The notes under the pieces: model-generated
The model's input: only the letters and a program-made list of their open reading frames with translations
Database searches by the model: none
Told to the model about the DNA's origin: nothing
Assembly: GCF_027922165.1 (NCBI RefSeq)
Contig: NZ_BSFD01000001.1
Span: forward strand, 266,883 to 330,882
DNA: 64,000 nucleotides
Source: Brevundimonas intermedia
Lineage (GTDB): Bacteria > Pseudomonadota > Alphaproteobacteria > Caulobacterales > Caulobacteraceae
Reading direction: 5' to 3'
Translations under genes and position numbers: made by a program
In this document: positions 20,515 through 28,387 of the stretch, one piece after another
Numbering within the stretch: the first letter of the stretch is position 1
Layout: every line of letters starts with the position of its first letter

Positions 20515-21126
20515 TCAGACCCGAACCTCGATAAGCGGAACCGCCGCCATCCGTCCTGCGTCGAAACTCTCCAGCGTCGTCTCGATCCGGTCCGTGTCGA
20601 ACCGCACCGGGGTGTCGAATAGGAAGCCCGCCGTCACCATCACACCCACCCCGGGCGCGACTGCCAGCCTCACCGCCCCTGTCGCCGCGTCCACCACAAA
20701 GCCGGAAACCTCGACGCCCCCAACCGCGATCCGAACCGACCCCTCGACCGGCTTGACGATCGGTCGCTCCACATCGCCGTAGACCTTGATCAACTGGAAC
20801 GCCGTCCGCACTCCGTCCCCAGCGCCCAACGCCTGATCCGTCGCCGACATCGTCCGGCTCGGCGCGCACGACTTGAAGTCGGCAAAGTCCTTAAATCTGA
20901 ACCCATGCAGCCGCCCCCGCCGCGCCTCAAAGAAGGCGAGCAACTCGGCCATGTCGTCCAACGATCTCAGGTTCGCTCCGATTAGATACCGTCGCCGCCC
21001 TAGCGCCCACGGCGTCGACCGCCGCTCGAAACCCGAGGCCAGCGTCGCGATCTCCGTCCGCCGCTCAACCCCGCCGGTCGAACCAAAGGCCAGCCGCGCG
21101 GGCAGGCGCACTTCATGGAAGTCCAT
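20515..21126 (-). CDS. GTA distal tail protein, DUF2460 (g12)
   Basis: The 203-residue protein shows the DUF2460 signature: MDFHEVRLPARLAFGSTGG at the start, EIATLASGFERR, then GRRRYLIGANLRSLDDM and FRFKDFADFKS. In GTA particles it forms the distal tail ring joining tube to baseplate. The next upstream GTA gene on this strand (tape measure) is 855 bp away because a plus-strand DUF805 gene intervenes. g12-g15 therefore probably need either read-through or a separate promoter. Confidence 0.92.
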   Translation of the reverse strand: MDFHEVRLPARLAFGSTGGVERRTEIATLASGFERRSTPWALGRRRYLIGANLRSLDDMAELLAFFEARRGRLHGFRFKDFADFKSCAPSRTMSATDQALGAGDGVRTAFQLIKVYGDVERPIVKPVEGSVRIAVGGVEVSGFVVDAATGAVRLAVAPGVGVMVTAGFLFDTPVRFDTDRIETTLESFDAGRMAAVPLIEVRV

Positions 21127-21224
21127 CCGAACCTGTCCCCTGTTTCACTTGTTCGCAAAGCCCCGCTCGTCCATGCTCTCTGCCAACGCGGCCGCAACGG
21201 CCGTATCGAGACGGGAGCGAAGAC

Positions 21225-21929
21225 TTGCGCGGCGAAATCCTCAGCTATGACACCACCGCCGGAACCGGCCTGATCAGCGGCGACGACGGCGCGCGCTACA
21301 GCTTCGTCTCATCCGGGCTTCAGTCGCCGGCCGTCCCCGCTGCCGGCGTCCGCGTCGATTTTGTGCCTGAGGGCGCGGAGGCGACCCAGATCCTGATCCT
21401 GGCCGGCGCTCCCTCCACCGTCGGCGTCGCCGGCGGCCTGTCCGCCCCGACCGACAGCACCGTCGCCGGCTTCGATTGGCAGAAGCTGTTCCTATCGTTC
21501 GAGGGCCGCACCCGCCGCAGCCATTTCTGGATCGGCTGGTTGATCCTGCTGGGCGTCGGCGTCGTCGCCGGCTGGCTGCCGATAATCGGCGGGCTGATCT
21601 CCCTCGCACTTATCTGGCCCAACCTCGCAATCTCGGTGAAACGTCTGCACGACATGGGCAAGACCGGCTGGCTGATCGCCATCCCCTGGGCCTCGTCCAT
21701 TGTCTTCTTCATCGTCGGCCTCGTCATGGTCGGCATGGCCGCCGTCGCCAACGGCATGACCGACTACGACTTCGACGAGGACCCCGCCGCCATGCTGGCC
21801 CTGATCGGCCCCGGCATGATCGCCTTCCTGCTCTCCGCCGTCGTTCCCCTGATCTTCCTGCTGTGGATCGGTCTGGTCGAAGGCCAGAAGGGCGACAACC
21901 GCTTTGGCCCGAACCCCAAGGGCGAATAA
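21225..21929 (+). CDS. DUF805 membrane protein with N-terminal cold-shock-like domain
   Basis: Residues 1-65 resemble a cold-shock OB-fold (RGEILSYDTTAGTGLISGDDG, RYSFVSSGL). Residues 80-234 are DUF805: FEGRTRRSHFWIGWLILLG, ISVKRLHDMGKTGWLI, and four hydrophobic spans. The start is TTG at 21225 with CGGGAG upstream. The gene lies on the opposite strand between g11 and g12 of the GTA cluster and has no known role in GTA particles, so it is probably an insertion. Function is unknown. Confidence 0.8.
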   Translation: MRGEILSYDTTAGTGLISGDDGARYSFVSSGLQSPAVPAAGVRVDFVPEGAEATQILILAGAPSTVGVAGGLSAPTDSTVAGFDWQKLFLSFEGRTRRSHFWIGWLILLGVGVVAGWLPIIGGLISLALIWPNLAISVKRLHDMGKTGWLIAIPWASSIVFFIVGLVMVGMAAVANGMTDYDFDEDPAAMLALIGPGMIAFLLSAVVPLIFLLWIGLVEGQKGDNRFGPNPKGE

Positions 21930-21981
21930 GTCCGACTAGGGCGAGTGGTCGGCCTTCTTCGCCGCCACTCGCCTCTCGAAT

Positions 21982-22512
21982 CTACATCCGTCTCGCGCCC
22001 AGGCTGACCGCCCGCGCCAGCATCTGGGCCACCTGGGCCTCGGATCGCAGCAGAGCCGACGCCCCGCCGTCCACCGTCACATTGACCGTAACCCCGCCCG
22101 CTGACGCCAGCCCGATCTCGCCGCCCGTCACCGGCCGAAACACCTCCGGCCCGCGCTCCCCGACCAGATAGGCGGCGCCTCCCAGCACCGGTCCCCCGTC
22201 GGCCCGCGCCCCGCCGAAACTCGACATCGCCGCCTGGATCGCCGCGCTCAGTCCGCCGCCCGAACCGCCCGATCCCGCCGCCGCATTGACCGCGTTCAGC
22301 ACCGCCTTCGCCAGTTCCGACAGCGACACCTCCCCGTCCGCCGCCGCGCGCGCCAGCGATCGGGTCAGGCTGTCGCCGGCCCGTCCGAACGCCGCCTCGA
22401 TGGCGTTGGCCGCCTCCTCCGCCGGCCCCTTCAGCGCCTCCAGCGCCGCCCCCGCCTCGGCCGCATTCAGCGGCACATCATCAATCCCGTCGCGCCCGAA
22501 CTCATCCGCCAT
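21982..22512 (-). CDS. GTA tail tape-measure protein (g11, short)
   Basis: The 176-residue product has the GTA tape-measure layout: a helical N-terminal two-thirds with Ala/Glu-rich heptads, a Gly-rich break (AAAGSGGSGGGL), and a conserved C-terminal part (GGARADGGPVLGGAAYLVGERGPEVFRP cut by family motifs GERGPE). The short length agrees with the short GTA tail. The start overlaps the end of the tail-assembly gene (22502-22702) by 11 bp. It is the last gene before the DUF805 interruption. Confidence 0.85.
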   Translation of the reverse strand: MADEFGRDGIDDVPLNAAEAGAALEALKGPAEEAANAIEAAFGRAGDSLTRSLARAAADGEVSLSELAKAVLNAVNAAAGSGGSGGGLSAAIQAAMSSFGGARADGGPVLGGAAYLVGERGPEVFRPVTGGEIGLASAGGVTVNVTVDGGASALLRSEAQVAQMLARAVSLGARRM

Positions 22513-22702
22513 CCGGCCAGTCCTCCATCAGTTTCGCCAGCCCCGCCCGCCCCATCGGCGCCGTCCCGCGCGGTGCCTCGGTCAGCATCCGCCACTCCTT
22601 CAATGACAGCCGCCAGAAGGCCTCGGGCGCGATCCCCATCCGCATCGCCGTCCGCAACATCTCGCCCCAAGGGGTCAATTGGGGCGTCTGTTCAGACGTC
22701 AC
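22502..22702 (-). CDS. GTA tail assembly chaperone-like protein (g10.1)
   Basis: The 66-residue protein carries WGEMLRTAMRMGIAPEAFWRLSLKEWRML, in which F/W-RLSLKEWR-L is the hallmark of the small rcc01693-type phage tail assembly family. It lies between g10 and the tape measure, the expected position for a tail chaperone. Its start overlaps the end of g10 by 4 bp and its end overlaps the start of g11. Confidence 0.8.
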   Translation of the reverse strand: MTSEQTPQLTPWGEMLRTAMRMGIAPEAFWRLSLKEWRMLTEAPRGTAPMGRAGLAKLMEDWPDGG

Positions 22703-23037
22703 CGCACCGCCGCCTCAAACGCCGCCGCCACCGCGCGCGCCGCCTCGCGCGGATCGACCGCCTCAACCGTCGGCTCGAACTCGCCGCCCCCGCGCAACAC
22801 CGCCGCCAGCACCACCATCAAATCCCGCGCCGACAGGGCCTTCATCCGCTCTGCCGCCGCCGTCAGCCCCTCGACCCCCAGCCCGGTCTCGATCTCCGCC
22901 AGCGCCCCCAGCGTCAGACAAACCCGACGCCGCACCCCGCCCAACATCACCCCCGCCTCGCCCCGCGCTCCAATCTCCCCCCCTTGGGGGGAGAGGGCCG
23001 CCCTTCGGCCCGAGGGGGGCAAGTCACCGCCGCTCAT
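22699..23037 (-). CDS. GTA gene 10 family protein with repeat-encoded N-terminus
   Basis: The conserved part begins near residue 25: GEAGVMLGGVRRRVCLTLGALAEIETGL, then LSARDLMVVLAAVLRGGG, typical of the GTA g10 tail-assembly family. The ATG at 23037 overlaps the upstream TGA (ATGA). Codons 6-22 are encoded by a short palindromic repeat (22973-23022) that gives PSGRRAALSPQGGEIG, which is foreign to the family. The total of 112 aa matches the family's usual length plus the insert. An internal GTG/ATG near residue 30 could also start a shorter form. Confidence 0.8.
   Translation of the reverse strand: MSGGDLPPSGRRAALSPQGGEIGARGEAGVMLGGVRRRVCLTLGALAEIETGLGVEGLTAAAERMKALSARDLMVVLAAVLRGGGEFEPTVEAVDPREAARAVAAAFEAAVR
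22973..23022. repeat. Short palindromic repeat, family C, inside the g10 gene
   Basis: The 50-bp unit holds two adjacent hairpins: TCTCCCCCC/GGGGGGAGA and GGGCCG/CGGCCC. It resembles one hairpin end of the longer repeats but lacks a second end. It is in frame near the 5' end of the g10 gene. Confidence 0.6.
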
Positions 23038-23444
23038 ATCGCCGCAAACCCGATCTCGCCCGCACTCGCCAGGCTCAGCGCGAACGTGGCCTCCCCCTCG
23101 TGCTCCCCGGCGTATTCCAGCGCCGCCACCAGGAACGGCCCCTCCAGCACGCCGAAGTCCGGCACCACCAACCGCCAGCGCTTCCCCGCCTGATCAAAAA
23201 AGGCCTCGCGCACCAGGGCGTCCGACGCCGCATCGCGGAAGATCCCCTGGCCCGACACCGCCGCCGACTTGACGCCCGCGCCCGCCAGCAGTTCGCGCCA
23301 CCGCCCGGCTCTGTCGCCGTCGGTCGCATCCACCGTCCGCGCATTCAGCGAAATCGTCCGCGCCCTCAATCCCGCCACCGTCGTGAACACGCCCGGCGCG
23401 CCCTCGATCTTCAGCAGCATGTCCTTGCCCGCCTGTGCGGTCAT
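23034..23444 (-). CDS. GTA major tail tube protein (g9)
   Basis: The 136-residue product has the phage major-tail TP901-like pattern: GKDMLLKIEGAPGVFTTVAGLR, the NARTVDATDGD turn, WRELLAGAGVKSA, and a C-terminal LVVPDFGVLEGPFLV. It forms the tail tube. The ATG at 23444 overlaps the TGA of g8 (ATGA); the longer upstream frame only shadows g8. Confidence 0.9.
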   Translation of the reverse strand: MTAQAGKDMLLKIEGAPGVFTTVAGLRARTISLNARTVDATDGDRAGRWRELLAGAGVKSAAVSGQGIFRDAASDALVREAFFDQAGKRWRLVVPDFGVLEGPFLVAALEYAGEHEGEATFALSLASAGEIGFAAI

Positions 23445-23854
23445 CGGCCTTCTCCCACCTCTTCCGTCAACGCCCTCAGCCGCACCACCGCATAGGTCCG
23501 TCGCCCATCCCCGGCCCGAAACACGTCGGCAAAGTTCGCTCTCAGGGTCGCCGTCCGCACCCCGTCCGCCTGCAGCACCGTCTCGTGCAGACACGCCCGC
23601 ACCGCCGCCGCCATGGCCTTGGCCTCTTCCGCTCCGGCGAACCGCGACACCCCCGTCAGGGTCAGCCTCTGCTCCACCCCGCCGCCTTCCGCCGCTACTG
23701 GCCGGCTCTCACACCGACCGAGCGTCAGATAGGGGCAAGCCGTCCCCTGCGGCGCCTGATCGAACACTCGCGCGCCGACGAGGGCCGCCACCGCCGCATC
23801 CGCCTTCAGCGCCGCCAGAACCGCCTTCTGCAACGCGCTCTCATGATCCCTCAT
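23441..23854 (-). CDS. GTA tail terminator protein, DUF3168 (g8)
   Basis: The 137-residue protein shows DUF3168 features: MRDHESALQKAVLAALKAD, then VFDQAPQGTACPYLTLG, and a late ARANFADVFRAGD-like block. It caps the tail at the neck in related particles. The ATG at 23854 overlaps the g7 stop (ATGA). Confidence 0.88.
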   Translation of the reverse strand: MRDHESALQKAVLAALKADAAVAALVGARVFDQAPQGTACPYLTLGRCESRPVAAEGGGVEQRLTLTGVSRFAGAEEAKAMAAAVRACLHETVLQADGVRTATLRANFADVFRAGDGRRTYAVVRLRALTEEVGEGR

Positions 23855-24147
23855 CGCACCCGCTCCAAGCCCAGCTTGACCCGCCCCAGCCGCAGCGCCT
23901 CCACTGAAACCAGGTCCCAATCCGCCCCGCCGAACCGCAGAACCCGCCCGACCGTCAGGCGTTCGTCGGCCCGCGCCTCGGCGCTCAGATTCTCCACCGT
24001 CCGCCGCTGATCCCCTTCACCTCGCTCGCCCCGTCGCCGCGTCCCGCATTTCAGCCAGGCCGACCCGACCGCCTCGAACGTCACGCTCCGCCCGCCATAG
24101 GGCGTCTCCGCCTCCACCGCCCGGAACAGCCCCGCCAAGGTCCTCAC
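23851..24147 (-). CDS. GTA head-tail connector (stopper, g7)
   Basis: The 98-residue protein belongs to the phage head-tail joining family. AETPYGGRSVTFEAVGSAWLKC, the RTVENLSAEARADERLTVG middle block and a C-terminal DWDLVSVEAL are recognisable. I chose the GTG at 24147 because it overlaps the g6 TGA (GTGA), the same coupling used throughout the cluster. Confidence 0.85.
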   Translation of the reverse strand: MRTLAGLFRAVEAETPYGGRSVTFEAVGSAWLKCGTRRRGERGEGDQRRTVENLSAEARADERLTVGRVLRFGGADWDLVSVEALRLGRVKLGLERVR

Positions 24148-24581
24148 AGCCGCACCACCCGATGGGGAGCCACCCATTCGTCGATCGGGGGAACACCCGC
24201 GTCCTCCCCCCGCTCATAGGCCCGCAGCACCAGCATCAGGATCGCCAGCCTCAACCCCGCCGGCGAGGTGGAGGTCAGGCTCAACCCCACATCGGCCTCC
24301 ACCCGCGCCTGGGCCGCCGTGATCAGGGTCTGGATCAGCCCGTCCTCGGCCTCATGCTCCACCCGCAAAAACAGCTTCGCCTCCGCCACCGTCACCGGCT
24401 GCGCCATGGCAGTCTCCATCGTGAAATTTCGTCCTTCTCCCCTTGCGGGAGAAGGTGGCCCGAAGGGCCGGATGAGGGGTCGCTGAACTCCGAACCCTTC
24501 ACCCGCCCGCGCCAGAACGACGGCTTCGCCGCCGTGCGCGGCCTCCCCCTCCCGCAAGGGGAAAGGGAGCGTCACGGTCAC
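24144..24581 (-). CDS. GTA head-tail adaptor (g6) with possible repeat-encoded N-terminus
   Basis: The recognised part starts at residues 55-59 (METAMAQPVTVAEAKLFLRVEHEAEDGLI), a phage gp6-like connector that sits between portal and stopper, followed by VEADVGLSLTS and AILMLVLRAYERGED. A GTG at 24581 overlaps the capsid TGA (GTGA). The roughly 54 codons from there to METAM come largely from a family A repeat and are open. An ATG at 24407 with GGAG 8 nt upstream could instead give an 87-residue protein without the extension. The extended form fits the coupling pattern, but the short form is equally possible. Confidence 0.82.
   Translation of the reverse strand: MTVTLPFPLREGEAAHGGEAVVLARAGEGFGVQRPLIRPFGPPSPARGEGRNFTMETAMAQPVTVAEAKLFLRVEHEAEDGLIQTLITAAQARVEADVGLSLTSTSPAGLRLAILMLVLRAYERGEDAGVPPIDEWVAPHRVVRL
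24433..24569. repeat. Palindromic repeat element, family A, at the 5' end of g6
   Basis: The 137-bp element is bounded by a hairpin at 24433-24455 (CCTTCTCCCC/GGGAGAAGG) and a degenerate inverted end near 24547-24567. Internal blocks CCGGATGAGGGGT and GGCGGCG-type segments match the copies at 4.3 and 26.8 kb. It lies between the capsid stop and the conserved start of the g6 adaptor. Confidence 0.78.
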
Positions 24582-25816
24582 CCCGCGCTGAACTTCATCA
24601 CCTTCACCGCGTCGAAGTTCTGCACCCCGCCGCCGACGCGCTTGGTGGTGTAGAACAGCACATAGGGCTTGGCCGAATAGGGATCGCGCAACACCCGCAC
24701 CCCCGCCCGGTCTACGATCAGATACCCCCGCTGGAAGTCCCCAAACGCGATGGACAGGCTGTTCGCCGCCACATCCGGCATGGTCTCGATCTCGGTGACC
24801 GGATAGCCGAGCAGGCTCGCCGTCTCGCCCAGCCGCGTCGCCGGCTGCCAGATATAGTTGCCGTCCGCGTCCTTGAACTTGCGCACGGCCGAGACCGTCT
24901 TGCGGTTCATCACGAACCGCCCGTTCGGCCGGTACTGGGCCTTGGGCGCATAGATCAGGTCGATCAGCCGGTCCGCCGGACTGGTCGGGGCAAACCCGCC
25001 CGTCGCACCCGACGCCACATAACCGATCTGCCCCCAGGCCTGACCCGCGTCCGCCACGGTCGGATAGGTCAGGAAGCCCTTCGGCTTGTTCACCCCGTCG
25101 CCGTTGACGAAGGCCTGGGTCTCCTGCGCCGCAAAGGCGTCCTCCACCTCAGCCGCCAGCCATTCGTCCAGATCGACCATGGCGTCGTCCAACAGGGCCT
25201 GGGTCGCCGCCGGATTGGCGTACAGATCGGCTGACGGGAACTCCAGCAGGGCCAGGGTCGCCGGGTCCGTCTCCGGCCGTGCGGCCGTCTCCGCCACCCA
25301 GCCGCAGGCCACGCCCGCCGTCGACACCGGCTTTCTGAACACCCCCGCCGCCACCGTCCTGACCGTCGCGATCTCGCGCATCGGCGACGCCGCCATCAGC
25401 CGTCGCTCGATGGCCCGCTCGGTCTCATACGGCACGACATAGCCGCCCGAGGTCGCCCCGCCCGACAGCCCCGCCTTGACCTCCAGGGCGCCAGATTGAC
25501 CGGTTTTCAGATACCCGTCCCAAGCCGCCTTCGCCTCCGGCGCAGACGCCGGCTCCACCGGCTCGCCGCCCGTCACGCCGCCGATTTGGGGACGCCTGTT
25601 CTGACTCATCACCCGATCCAGCCGCGCCTGCGCCGACGCCACCGCCTGGTCGATCCGCGCCACCTTCTCCTCCAGCAGTACATCGGCCGCCGCCTTCTTC
25701 TCGATCTCGCCCAGCCGGGCGTCATTCGCCCCTTTGAACGCCTCGAACGCCGCCATCATCTCGCGCACGACAGCCTGCGCCTCGGGATGCCCCGAGGCCT
25801 GTTTGGTCTCTTTCAT
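24578..25816 (-). CDS. GTA major capsid protein, HK97 fold (g5)
   Basis: The 412-residue protein has an N-terminal coiled-coil scaffold domain (about residues 1-110, including LGEIEKKAAADVLLEEKVARID). The HK97 shell domain follows: GGYVVPYETERAIERRL, WVAETAARPET, VNGDGVNKPKGFLTYP, RFVMNRKTVSAVRKFKD. It should be cleaved by the prohead protease encoded nearby. The ATG at 25816 (MKETKQ) is preferred over an upstream in-frame start. It is divergent from a plus-strand membrane-protein gene. Confidence 0.93.
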   Translation of the reverse strand: MKETKQASGHPEAQAVVREMMAAFEAFKGANDARLGEIEKKAAADVLLEEKVARIDQAVASAQARLDRVMSQNRRPQIGGVTGGEPVEPASAPEAKAAWDGYLKTGQSGALEVKAGLSGGATSGGYVVPYETERAIERRLMAASPMREIATVRTVAAGVFRKPVSTAGVACGWVAETAARPETDPATLALLEFPSADLYANPAATQALLDDAMVDLDEWLAAEVEDAFAAQETQAFVNGDGVNKPKGFLTYPTVADAGQAWGQIGYVASGATGGFAPTSPADRLIDLIYAPKAQYRPNGRFVMNRKTVSAVRKFKDADGNYIWQPATRLGETASLLGYPVTEIETMPDVAANSLSIAFGDFQRGYLIVDRAGVRVLRDPYSAKPYVLFYTTKRVGGGVQNFDAVKVMKFSAG

Positions 25817-25932
25817 GATGTCTCCGGTCTGAGCGCGCCCAATCGGGACACGCAGGGATTTCCGGGTCATAGGCCCGGAATTTCTTGAAGCGGGGCCGTA
25901 GCCTTAGTTGCGATCCATGCTACCAAAGCAGA

Positions 25933-26397
25933 ATGGAAAGACTGAGTTTACGGCGGGCGGCGATTTGGGGCACGCTTGCCTTGATGCTGATCGCTAGCGT
26001 CTTTTACGGCCAGTTGGTCCCGTCGCCGCTTCCCGGTATTGGATGGCTCTGGCTCCTCATCCTATCGCCGATCCTGTTTGTCGCCGGTGTCGCCATCGGA
26101 CTGCAATGTAGGTTTCCTGCTCTTCTGGCGTGGGCCCGCGCTAGACGCGCTCATGTGTCGCCGGAGCAGAAAAAGGCCCTAGCCGTCCTCACGGGATGGA
26201 TGGTTCCGGTACTGCTTGCCCAAGCTTCAGGGATCAGTCTGGGCTGGCTTAGCCACTTGCTCGAGGGGGCGAACGCTTGGGGGGCTTATCTATTCGGCTA
26301 TGCCATGTTCATAGCAGCCACGACTGGCGGCATGATCGGCAGACTTCGTGAAATAGACATCCTTCTGGCCACCGATCCAAAGGCTCCGGGCGGCTAG
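25933..26397 (+). CDS. Unidentified membrane protein inserted in the GTA cluster
   Basis: I do not recognise this 154-residue protein. It has four hydrophobic segments (around AIWGTLALMLIASVFYGQL, LWLLILSPILFVAGVAIG, LTGWMVPVLLAQ, and YLFGYAMFIAATTGGMIG) separated by a basic loop. The start is uncertain: ATG at 25933 is used, and a TTG at 25885 is also open. It is on the opposite strand between the capsid and protease genes, where typical GTA clusters have none. Its base composition looks less GC-biased than its neighbours, which hints at a separate origin. Confidence 0.6.
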   Translation: MERLSLRRAAIWGTLALMLIASVFYGQLVPSPLPGIGWLWLLILSPILFVAGVAIGLQCRFPALLAWARARRAHVSPEQKKALAVLTGWMVPVLLAQASGISLGWLSHLLEGANAWGAYLFGYAMFIAATTGGMIGRLREIDILLATDPKAPGG

Positions 26398-26413
26398 GCT
26401 TCCCTAGGGCGCG

Positions 26414-26992
26414 TCAGCCGAGGCCGAACCGCGCCCCCGGCAGCATGGGAAACGTCACCAGCGACACCTCCCACAGCTCGATCTCGCTCAGCACTCTTAA
26501 GCGCCCCTGCCTCCGCGCCCGCGCCGTGCGGTACCCGATCGACAGACCGTCCATCGCCCCCGCCCGGCTCAGCGCGGCGGCGAACCGGGCCTCAGGCGAC
26601 CAGTCCTCGATCCGGCCACGCACGAACAGACCGCGTTCGTCCTCGATGATCTCGTCCCAGACCCCGACCGGCGCCCGCGCGTCATGCTGGTTCAGCATCC
26701 GCACCCCTTGCGCGCCCGTCTTCGCCAGACTGTCCGCAAACGCCCCCGCCTGCACCACGTCCCCGTTCAGATCCGCCACGCCCCACAGGGAGGCGTAGCC
26801 TTGGATCATCACATCCCCTCTCCCCTTGCGGGAGAGGGAGCGCGCGCACGGCGGCGCAGCCGTCGTCCTGGCGCGGTCGGGCGAGGGGTCAAACCAGCCC
26901 TTCCATCCACTACCGACCAACCCCTCATCCGACCTCGCTCCGCTCGGCCACCTTCTCCCGCAAGGGGAGAAGGGATCATTCGGCACCTTCAT
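26414..26992 (-). CDS. GTA prohead protease (g4), possibly with repeat-encoded N-terminus
   Basis: The recognised part is the HK97 prohead (U35) protease: MIQGYASLWGVADLNGDVVQAGAF, MLNQHDARAPVG with the catalytic His region, and AGAMDGLSIGYRT with the Ser. It matures the capsid. The ATG at 26992 overlaps the upstream TGA (ATGA), and the next codons (KVPNDP) run straight into a family A repeat that is open to MIQGY, giving 192 residues. The ATG at 26809 has GGAGAGGGG (the repeat's own end) 5 nt upstream and would give 131 residues. I list the long form; the short one is a serious alternative. Confidence 0.82.
   Translation of the reverse strand: MKVPNDPFSPCGRRWPSGARSDEGLVGSGWKGWFDPSPDRARTTAAPPCARSLSRKGRGDVMIQGYASLWGVADLNGDVVQAGAFADSLAKTGAQGVRMLNQHDARAPVGVWDEIIEDERGLFVRGRIEDWSPEARFAAALSRAGAMDGLSIGYRTARARRQGRLRVLSEIELWEVSLVTFPMLPGARFGLG
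26816..26973. repeat. Palindromic repeat element, family A, at the 5' end of the protease gene
   Basis: The 158-bp element has hairpin ends at 26816-26838 (CCCTCTCCCC/GGGAGAGGG) and 26951-26973 (CCTTCTCCC/GGGGAGAAGG), inverted to each other. It shares GCGCACGGCGGCGCAGCCGT, GCGAGGGGTC, CCCCTCATCCGACCTCGCTC and GGCCACCTTCTCC-type blocks with the copies at 4.3 and 24.4 kb. Confidence 0.82.
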
Positions 26993-27219
26993 CTCGCCCC
27001 CTCCAACCTGCGCTCGATCCGCTCCACCGCCGCCGCCGTCGCCTCCCCTTGCGTCTCCAGCCGCGCCAGCCGTTCGGCCACCAGCCTCTGCTCCCCGACC
27101 CTCTGCTCCAGCGTCGCGATCCGCGCCGCCGCACCCCCGGCCCAGACCAGTCCCCCGACCGTCTGCACCGCAAGGGCGGCGATCAGGGCCGCCACGGCCT
27201 TCTTCACCGCATCGCTCAT
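26989..27219 (-). CDS. Small GTA head-formation protein (g3.5-like)
   Basis: The 76-residue protein has an N-terminal membrane-like segment (VAALIAALAVQTVGGLVWAGG) and a C-terminal coiled coil (IATLEQRVGEQRLVAERLARLE). Its position between portal and protease corresponds to GTA gene 3.5, needed for head formation in R. capsulatus. The ATG overlaps the portal TGA (ATGA) and its own stop overlaps the protease ATG. The assignment rests mainly on position and size. Confidence 0.7.
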   Translation of the reverse strand: MSDAVKKAVAALIAALAVQTVGGLVWAGGAAARIATLEQRVGEQRLVAERLARLETQGEATAAAVERIERRLEGAR

Positions 27220-28370
27220 CCCTCAACCCCCGCCATCCGCCGCCGCTCCTCGTCCGTCAGGAAACTGGCCGCCTCCAGCCGCGCCCACAGGGCGTCCCGC
27301 TCGGGCTGCAGCGCCGGCACGGCCTCCAGGTCGGCCCGCACCTCGCAGCCGCGGAACCGTCCGCCCAGCCAGCCCGTCATCGCCCCCGCCGCCTTGCGCA
27401 CCAGGGGCGCGATCGTCTGCCGCCAGAAGGCCGTGTTGGCCTCGCGATAGTTGGCGTAGGTCGCGTCCCCCGGTATCCCCAGCAGCTGCGGCGGCACCCC
27501 GAAGGCGAGGGCGATCTCACGCGCCGCCGCATGTTTGCCGGCGGTGAAATCCATCTCGGCCGGCGTCAGGCTCAGCGGCTTCCAGTCCATCCCGCCCTCC
27601 AGCAGGATCGGCCGCCCGGCGTTCTCAGCCCCGGCGTATGCGGACGACAGCTGCGCCTTCAGCGCCTCGAACTGTCCGTCCGTCAGCCGCTCGCCCTTCT
27701 GCGCCCCATAGACCAGCGCCCCCGACGGCCGCGCCGCATTGTCCAGCAGGGCCTTGTTCCAGGCGCCGGCGGCATTGTGCGCATCCACCCCCTGCGCCGC
27801 CGCCTCCAGCGGCGACAGCCCGTACCAGTCGTCCAGCGGGTGCCACAGTTTCAGCTGCATCACCGGCCCCCAGCCGTCCGCCGCCCGCCCGATCCGCACC
27901 GACCGTCCGTCGATGCAATACTCCCATGCCTCGGGCCAGCCCGACCGGCCGGGCACCACCTTCACCCGATCCGACCTCAGCGCCCACAGCTCCTCGGGGA
28001 CGTCATCCCCGACCGCCTCGACCCAGGCGTTACCCGAGACCTGCAACGCGCCATAGACCGCCTCCATCAGCTCCGCCCCCGACTGTTCGGGATTGGGCCG
28101 GCGGATCAGCCGCGCCAGCGGATGGGCCTCGTCCCGCACCCCCTCCACAAACACCGCAAAGGGCGCCGAGGCCGCCGCCTCCGCGATCATGCGGATACAG
28201 CGATAGGCCACCGCATTCTTCTGATACCCCTCGCGCGCCAGGCTGGCGTAGTCGTTGGGCGTCCACCGCGCCCGCCCCACGCCCGACAGCAGCACCGCCG
28301 CCCGACTGGACTTCTCTTCCGGCGCACCCACGCGCCCCGCCTGGCCGAACGGCCACCGGATCGAAACCAT
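27216..28370 (-). CDS. GTA portal protein (g3)
   Basis: The 384-residue protein is an HK97-type portal: NDYASLAREGYQKNAVAYRCI at the N-terminus, then LIRRPNPEQSGAELMEAVYG, GNAWVE, and the LALAFGVPPQLLGIPGDATYANYREA block. It forms the 12-fold ring through which DNA is packaged. The ATG at 28370 has GGAGAG 4 nt upstream. It is the first GTA gene on this strand here; the terminase gene (g2) expected just upstream is absent, and a repeat and an acyltransferase gene occupy that place. Confidence 0.92.
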   Translation of the reverse strand: MVSIRWPFGQAGRVGAPEEKSSRAAVLLSGVGRARWTPNDYASLAREGYQKNAVAYRCIRMIAEAAASAPFAVFVEGVRDEAHPLARLIRRPNPEQSGAELMEAVYGALQVSGNAWVEAVGDDVPEELWALRSDRVKVVPGRSGWPEAWEYCIDGRSVRIGRAADGWGPVMQLKLWHPLDDWYGLSPLEAAAQGVDAHNAAGAWNKALLDNAARPSGALVYGAQKGERLTDGQFEALKAQLSSAYAGAENAGRPILLEGGMDWKPLSLTPAEMDFTAGKHAAAREIALAFGVPPQLLGIPGDATYANYREANTAFWRQTIAPLVRKAAGAMTGWLGGRFRGCEVRADLEAVPALQPERDALWARLEAASFLTDEERRRMAGVEG

Positions 28371-28387
28371 CAAACTCTCCCTGAAAA

